Below are positions 58,309 through 64,000 of a stretch of 64,000 nucleotides of DNA, piece after piece. The DNA comes from Strongylocentrotus droebachiensis (taxonomy: Eukaryota > Echinodermata > Echinoidea > Camarodonta > Strongylocentrotidae), in the NCBI GenBank assembly GCA_035222895.1, contig JAVYIG010009972.1, positions 1-64,000 on the forward strand. Direction: 5' to 3'. The notes beneath the pieces are model-generated. The model did no database searches. It was not told where the DNA came from and saw only the letters and a list, made by a program, of their open reading frames with translations. A program made the translations under genes and the position numbers. The first letter of the stretch is position 1. The number at the start of each line of letters is the position of its first letter.

Positions 58309-58779
58309 CTGGAATTCAAAGAATATACATTTTCTCTTATATTCTTTCACATACAATGCAATGTCAAATAGTTTCATGCTATTGTTTGTTATCATTGGTA
58401 ACAATGCTGCAATACAAATAAATTCATTTATTCTTATTAATATCTACATAATGAAGGTCTTCATATATCTAAAGCGTTTTCTTAATTTATCGAAATAAAC
58501 TATGCTAATCGAGTGATAAAGACTGTTCATCGCTCGATAAACTATTGATCAAACGGCGCGGCGATAAACTCTGTTTATCGTTAAACACTGTTTATCGATA
58601 GACACTGTTTGTCGTTAAGCAGAGTTATTTGTATTTCGTCGGGAGTGGGCGCTTTTCCAGGTTGCACTCAAAGAGATTCGACCATACATGTTATGTCCTC
58701 CGGAGGAGGACTAGAGGGGCAGCTAAATTGTTACCTTTGACATTCTATAGGTTTGCACAAATCGTTTAACAGAATAGCA

Positions 58780-58960
58780 ACCAAGGATGGGAGAGAGAAG
58801 AAGAGGAAGGCAGAAGAGAAAATGGAGAGATGACCTAACATCATACATGAGAACGGCCGCTTGGACTAGGACAGCCAGAGACAGAAGAGAATGGAAATGT
58901 TATTAGGAAGGCTTTGTCCAACGTCTGGATGGACTATAGCCTGATAGATAGATAGATAGG
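58780..58960 (+). mobile_element. LINE 3' end, RTE/CR1-type
   Basis: The frame reads GRQKRKWRDDLTSYMRTAAW and TARDRREWKC, the usual last residues of a non-LTR retrotransposon protein, with stops inside, then a (GATA)n tail (58944-58958). Only the extreme 3' end is present. Confidence 0.75.
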
Positions 58961-59394
58961 TTTACATGGGATGCATTATTATTTGAACGATTTCGACGAC
59001 CAATGTTATGAGAAATGCCTTACAAAAGACGCCAACTACAATGATAATATCTGATGAACAACAATAATAATGGTACAAAGTAATAGTAGTAATAACAGCA
59101 ATAATGTCATCATGTTAAAAAAGTACTCGTAAAACTCAGGAAATACCTGTGCTTTCCATAGGATGTTGATAATTGAATTAATAATATGGATTTCATTTTA
59201 AAATATTCAAAATTTCTAAATTTAATAAAGAGAAGCAGTCCCCCCCCCCCCCCCCCCTATTCATGTATTATTGTTCTTGTCTCGATGTGATATAATCTTA
59301 TGTTGCATTTCAACAGATCAATATAGAAAAAAATATGTTGATAAATGAGTTCATAAATTTTGATCAAAAGACTTAGTACTGCTGCCTAATTCGT

Positions 59395-60060
59395 TTCTTT
59401 TATTTTTCTTATTTCATTTCATTTATTTCCACTTCTCATGAAAAACATATAACAATACATACAATATTTGATTAACACAACAAAACAGAACAAGAAAATA
59501 GCATTACAATATTAAAATAATTTGAAGCACCTAGAACTAATATTTGAGACTGTGGTGGAGCCAACAGAGGCCATTGACCTGTCAAGGGCTGGTCTCCAGG
59601 AATAAATTAATATTATATAGGTAGGTACAGAACATAATTAAGTACACAACAAAAGGAAAACAGGGGGTCTGTGTAAAGGAAAAGTATACACAAAGAATAT
59701 TCGAGCATAAATGATTAAGGTGGCGTAGTAATAAAATAAAAAAAATCAACAAATGTTAGCATTTGAAAGTCATTGTTTATATTTGCTTTTGAAAGAGGCA
59801 AGCGATGGGCTGTTTTTTTAATGTCATCTGGTAATGAATTCCATACTTGAGGTCCCAAGTGTCGGACCGTCTGTCTGGACGACTCATACTTTAACAATTG
59901 CACATATTGTCTATTGCAATATCTGGTATTGTACTGATGCATTTCAGAGTTTAACATGAACATATTATTAAAAGCCTCAGTAAGCAAGTTGTTGAAATAT
60001 TTGTACATAAATAATGCCGTTTGCAATTTACAAAGGATCACTTGGTGTTCTGGGATGAGA
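59395..60060 (-). mobile_element. LINE 3' end on the minus strand
   Basis: A 108-codon frame (59715-60041) includes ALFMYKYFNNLLTEAFNNMF, QYNTRYCNRQYVQLLKYESS, VRHLGPQVWNSLPDDIKK, the conserved C-terminus of CR1/Jockey-type LINE proteins. A 3' UTR and AAATG/GAAAT repeats near 59400-59425 follow. It is 5'-truncated. Confidence 0.85.
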
Positions 60061-60962
60061 GTTGGTTATTGCGCGCTGAGATTTTGTTTGTAATACATAT
60101 AGCTTATTTATTTATGTGATGTGTGATGATATGTGATGATGGTGGTAATTATGATGGCACTCTGTAATCATAATGCTGTATGACTGAGGTGTGAAGGTGC
60201 TGGTGCAGTCTTATGTATGATTGAGTAATTGATGTCCGACCTTGTAATTTTGTATAGATCTGGCAGCAGCGAGATAGATTTAATCATCTCTCCTAATGAG
60301 GGAGAAGGAGGAAATATATTAAGAGAGTAAGCAGGGCAAAAGTTTATGCAGTAAAAATGTTCTACAATAGAGAGGGGGGTGGAAGTTAAATGAAAAATAA
60401 GTAGGTGCCGAAATGACAAGGTAACATCGCTATTCAGAATTTGAGAAGAGGGTAATTATTCATAGGCCCGTTGGTCGTTTTTAATATGACATTATTCTTG
60501 TTAGTACTAGTATTATCATTATTATTGTTCTTATCAGCTATCATCATTATAATTATCGTTATCATTATTGTAAGAAATGTTGTTGATGGCCAATCAACAA
60601 ACAGTAAATGGCGTATTTTGTAAGTCATTGATCATGAATAAACATTGACCCTCCAATATCGTTCAAATGGCACAAATGATAATACAACCAATGCAAAACC
60701 TATGGAATGTCAAAGGTAACAATTTAGCTGCTCCTCTAGTCCTCCTCCAGAGGATATACTATGGATGAAGGAATCTCTTTGGGTGCAACTTGGAAAGGCG
60801 CCCACTACCGGCGAAATGCAAATAACTCTGCTTTTCGATAAACAGTGTTTATCGATAAGCAGAATTATCGCCGCGCCGTTTGACCAATAATTCAGATAAA
60901 CACTGTTTATCGAGCGATAAACAGTGTTTATCACTCGATAAACAGTGTTTATCTGAGTTATT

Positions 60963-61214
60963 GGTCAAATGGCGCGCCATATATAGTCGTTAAGTTGTAT
61001 AGTTGTATAGTCATATAGTTATGGCTCTTCGGCCCGCACGCTGGTAACTATACATGCATTCGATAACTGCATAGCCGTATAGTCGTATAGTAGTATACAT
61101 ATATTTGTATAATCGTATAGTTTACTGCGTTCTGATTGGTTAAAACAATATATCCGTTCAATGGATGTATAATTGTTTAGTTGTCATGAATATGGCACGT
61201 TTAGCCCGCCATAC
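60963..61214. repeat. GTATAGT-rich sequence truncating an Ig exon
   Basis: The motif GTATAGT or variants (TTGTATAG, TCGTATAG, TCATATAG) recurs about ten times. Its right border coincides with the loss of homology in the C exon of locus 3, so its arrival or an associated deletion removed the exon's 3' half. Confidence 0.6.
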
Positions 61215-61441
61215 GTGTAGGTACAAGAAGACGTTCATCGTGTTCATCATTAACATGTTTTTGAGAAGCAACAAAAGCATTTAAGTCGTTTGGAATCATC
61301 CATTCCAAATTGATTGCTGGTTTCACCGATGTATTTGTTTTACAGACTAATGTCTGGTTTTCCTCTTCTGCGACCGTGATTGATCCTTGATCCTGTAGGT
61401 ACCGTCGGCTCTTTTTACCAGGATCAACCCCTTTGGTGGAA
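61215..61441 (-). pseudogene. receptor locus 3: truncated, frameshifted C-type Ig exon
   Basis: The acceptor (TGTTTAG) and start (PPKGLILVKRAD) match locus 2. A shift in the following codons moves the rest to another frame (DQGSITVAEEENQTLVCKTN, INLEWM, HDERLLVPTR). Homology then ends abruptly before the F strand, and no donor remains. Confidence 0.8.
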
Positions 61442-61502
61442 CTAAACATTAATATTAAAAAGGGAAACTTCCAGCATTTAGTGAAGATACATGATTTAGT
61501 AT

Positions 61503-61563
61503 AGTATTAATGACTGCTTTGAGAAACAACCTTGTTTCGAAAATTAAAGCAGTCATTAATACT
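61503..61563. repeat. perfect 18-bp hairpin
   Basis: AGTATTAATGACTGCTTT (61503-61520) and AAAGCAGTCATTAATACT (61546-61563) are exact complements with a 25-bp loop. It lies just upstream of the C exon of locus 3. Confidence 0.9.
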
Positions 61564-62384
61564 TTTATATATCGAAAAGGGTCATATAATACATGTGCGA
61601 CTTACCAATCAGGGTAATCAAGTTTGTTTACGCTATCGAGACAGCAGACAGTGTAAGGGCACAAGGTACATAGAAATACGTGTGTGGGACTATGAACGGG
61701 CTGGATTGTGTGTGTTTTACTGAAATGTGCTCAGAATTCAAGTAATTAATCTATTAAATGACTATAACAGACAAGAAACAAGTCAAAGGTAAGGACAAGA
61801 ATCAGTGCTTATCAATATAACAGAAATTGTGCATGAAATACCATCAGGCAACAAATACACCAAACTCAGCGCTGCAATGACGCACAAAACGGCGTAGAAT
61901 TGAACTTTTCATCCACCAAATGAATTCAAACACTTGCATTATACAATCTTCAATACCTGTATCACTGTTATCGTAAGCAATAAAATCACAATCTATATCT
62001 AGACCTAGATCTACGGCTAATAATAAAACGTAGGGCCTACCCTTTTGGTGTTCTTGCTATCTAGCGACCAATTCTTCGCACACACACAATGTATGGTATC
62101 CGCGATCGCTCAAACCAGTTTTTAAGCAAGACTGAACTATTCCCGGTAACTTGAATTTTACCCTCGAACTATTACATGGGCGTGGCATTTTTCGTTTATT
62201 TACGGGAATGGCTAAAACCATGACTGCAATTTCGACCAATCAGATGGCTGGATTTCTTAAGTGAGGTATATAAAGATTAAGAAGCGATTAATTTAAAGTG
62301 ACTTTTTTAAACTGAAAGAACAATTGTTTGGACTACAAACACTAATAGCTAAACAAATGAACTGTTATCACTCTCCTCATTCTG
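61564..62384. other. locus 3 intron (V to C exon), left part
   Basis: No exon or repeat was recognised. A slightly GC-richer patch at 62060-62240 may be an old repeat. Confidence 0.35.
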
Positions 62385-63055
62385 ATGCATACAGTGTAAG
62401 CCAAAGAAAAGTTTACACGTAGAAAATTGTTCATCATTTTAAAAATCCTCTATGAACAGTAAACTATTATACATCTTATGAAAGAGTGTTTTATCTTGAA
62501 TCACATAAGTATCATGTTGTGTGGAATGTGGTCACGCTTGGATGAACAGGAGGCATTTTTTGCGAGAGTCCAAAAGTCGACTTGCGCCAAAGTATGTTTG
62601 AATAAAATAATTAGGATTTGGGTATTAATTCGGTCTTTGCGTATCCAAATAACATCCTTCACAAAATCCATTATGCCACACTTATCAAATATTGAATATT
62701 AAATATCAACGAACATGTGTGCGCGCGCGCGTGTGTGTGTGTGTGTGTGACTTTGCTTCTGCAGAAAGCATATGCAATGCATTTCATTTTATACTTTCAA
62801 TTCATTCTCTCACTCCGCTAATCCTATCATAATACATACTGCAGGCATCACTTCGGCGGAAGTCGATGTTTGCACTCTCGCAAACATTGCCTCCTGTTCA
62901 TCCAAGCGTGAACATATACAATACACAAATGATACCAACATGATTTGGGATAAAACACTCTTTTATAAGATGTATGATAATTTACTGTTCATAGATGATT
63001 GTTAAAATAATTAGCAATTTTCTAGGTGTAAAATTGTGTATGACTCACACGGTAC
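62385..63055. mobile_element. foldback element with ~200-bp arms
   Basis: The left arm (62385-62585) and right arm (62860-63055) are reverse complements with scattered differences, e.g. CATCCAAGCGTGA against TCACGCTTGGATG and TAAAACACTCTT against AAGAGTGTTTTA. The spacer of about 275 bp has a GT/GC repeat (62717-62750). It lies in the V-C intron of locus 3 and carries no gene. Confidence 0.8.
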
Positions 63056-63367
63056 ATGACATATATCTCATTGATATATCCTTGGTGGGACCCATTCCCC
63101 TTTTAAAAGCCAAGTTGTAGTATGAAGTCCTATACAAAACATAATTCATCGCTCCTTTTTGTAGAGTATGGAACTCTTGGATTTTTTGTTCTCAAGAATA
63201 GCACGAATACTGACCTGAAGTTGTTATCGGTATTACTTTAACCTTTAATATCATTTGTTTAATTGCTCTAATACGTATTTGAAACAAACACACAGGTTAG
63301 CAAAAAGAAATAATTGCTATATTTGTTAATGTCGAAATCATCAATTGAAAACTTTACTGTAAATTAC

Positions 63368-63673
63368 CATTTACTGTCAGGTTGATTTTACAAGTCTCCA
63401 TGTCCCTTAGAGAAATCATCGTGATATCATATTCATCTTCATGAACCAACGAAATGTTCCGAATTGTCACGGTGGTGCTGATGAACGTGTCGTTTCTTTC
63501 GAGTGTGTAAACTGAAGTATTTTCATCACAGGTAGCAGATGTGTCGCAGTAGAATAATATCGTGCCATCACTTTGTTTCCAAATTATCTTCAATATAATT
63601 GTTTCGGTTGTGCTAGTCCCGATGCACTTCAAGTCCACGTCCTCACCAGCGATTGTTTCCACATCGGTTACGC
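63368..63673 (-). CDS. receptor locus 3: V-like Ig exon, intact
   Basis: This 306-bp phase 1-1 exon has acceptor GCATTTAAG and donor GTAATT and is the same length as the locus 2 V exon. It encodes VTDVETIAGEDVDLKCIG (B-strand Cys), IIWKQSDGTILFYC (Trp, Cys), ATCDENTSVYTLERND, TVTIRNISLVHEDEYDITM and ETCKINLTVNG. As in locus 2 the F strand has DEYDI with no Cys, while a Cys sits in the G-strand region. Although the frame is open, the downstream exons of this locus are broken, so it may be a relic under little decay. The leader exon would lie beyond the window. Confidence 0.75.
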
Positions 63674-64000
63674 CTTAAATGCAAAAACATCCACAACATA
63701 AAAGCCTAAAATAATGCTGCGAGTTTAATTTCTTCGTTTTGGTACATGTATACTCATTAACAAAATTATCAAAGCACATTTTTTTTCTCAACAAAGTTGC
63801 TTGTGTAGGGGGCGCAGGAGCTTAAAAATGAAAAAAAATATCAAATTAGGCAGCATTGCTCCCGTTCATGTCATTCTCTATAGGTTCTACTAGGACAAGC
63901 GTCTTTAAATGGTTTATTGATTACTGTGTTTTGCGTTCTGTCCAAGTATATAACTTTCATCAGGATATTAATAAATTCTCTGGGCCAAAATTATAATAAA
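63674..64000 (-). other. upstream intron of locus 3 V exon
   Basis: No leader exon is visible before the window ends. Confidence 0.3.

Larger units (their letters stand above)
58497..60962. mobile_element. 2.5-kb element with ~255-bp inverted ends
   Basis: The left arm (58500-58755) and right arm (60697-60962) are reverse complements, e.g. CAAAGGTAACAATTTAGCTG and CAGCTAAATTGTTACCTTTG. The outer parts are built of palindromic GATAAACAGTGTTTATC-like units. The interior holds ends of two different LINEs and a C run. It lies in the part of locus 3 between the truncated C exon and the transmembrane exon. Family unknown; long TIRs could also come from a foldback process. Confidence 0.8.

Overview
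The window looks like nuclear DNA of an invertebrate deuterostome, and an echinoderm fits best. The reasons are AT-rich, intron-rich, repeat-dense DNA; tRNA-headed SINEs; L2/CR1-like LINE ends; many short TIR elements of the mariner, piggyBac, hAT and pogo types; and dispersed immunoglobulin-domain (IgSF) exons. The species cannot be proven from sequence alone. No operons, rRNA, CRISPR, LTR retrotransposon, retrovirus or Polinton was recognised.

The coding story is a minus-strand cluster of three paralogous single-pass receptors, numbered here from low to high coordinate. Their shared plan is V-like Ig exon, C2/I-like Ig exon, 45-bp stalk exon, transmembrane exon, juxtamembrane exon and tyrosine-rich cytoplasmic exon. 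Extracellular and membrane exons are phase 1-1, the juxtamembrane exon is 1-0 and the tail starts in phase 0. Locus 2 (41.38-45.62 kb) has six consecutive exons with intact frame and splice sites, about 417 aa without a signal peptide, which was not found. Upstream of it lies a decayed duplicate V+C pair (45.81-47.64 kb). Locus 1 (16.26-21.53 kb) keeps good stalk and membrane exons, but its C exon is dead, no V exon was found, and its tail is fused out of frame through a transposon fragment. Locus 3 (50.62-63.67 kb) is a pseudogene: intact V exon, truncated C exon, frameshifted membrane exon, and a tail exon cut by a poly(A) retroposon and a 5.8-kb insertion. Paralogous 3' flanks follow at 13.84-16.26, 39.66-41.38 and 48.56-50.62 kb. 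The pattern is birth-and-death evolution of a receptor family whose tails differ in phosphotyrosine motifs.

The rest is largely mobile DNA. 0-13.8 kb: MITEs, a 1.4-kb TA-flanked element carrying a C2H2-type reading frame and a 105-bp-arm palindrome, a SINE and microsatellites. 22-31 kb: mostly unassigned AT-rich DNA with a large AGT microsatellite. 31.3-37.6 kb: two tandem copies of a decayed LINE unit, the first interrupted by a hAT-like element whose empty site survives in the second. 37.6-39.7 kb: nothing recognised. 50.65-56.42 kb: a composite insertion with about 114-bp hairpin-forming arrays, a captured or native split gene with a 403-bp tandem exon duplication, an L2-like LINE end and a pogo-like MITE. 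58.5-61.2 kb: an inverted-repeat element holding two LINE ends, inside locus 3.
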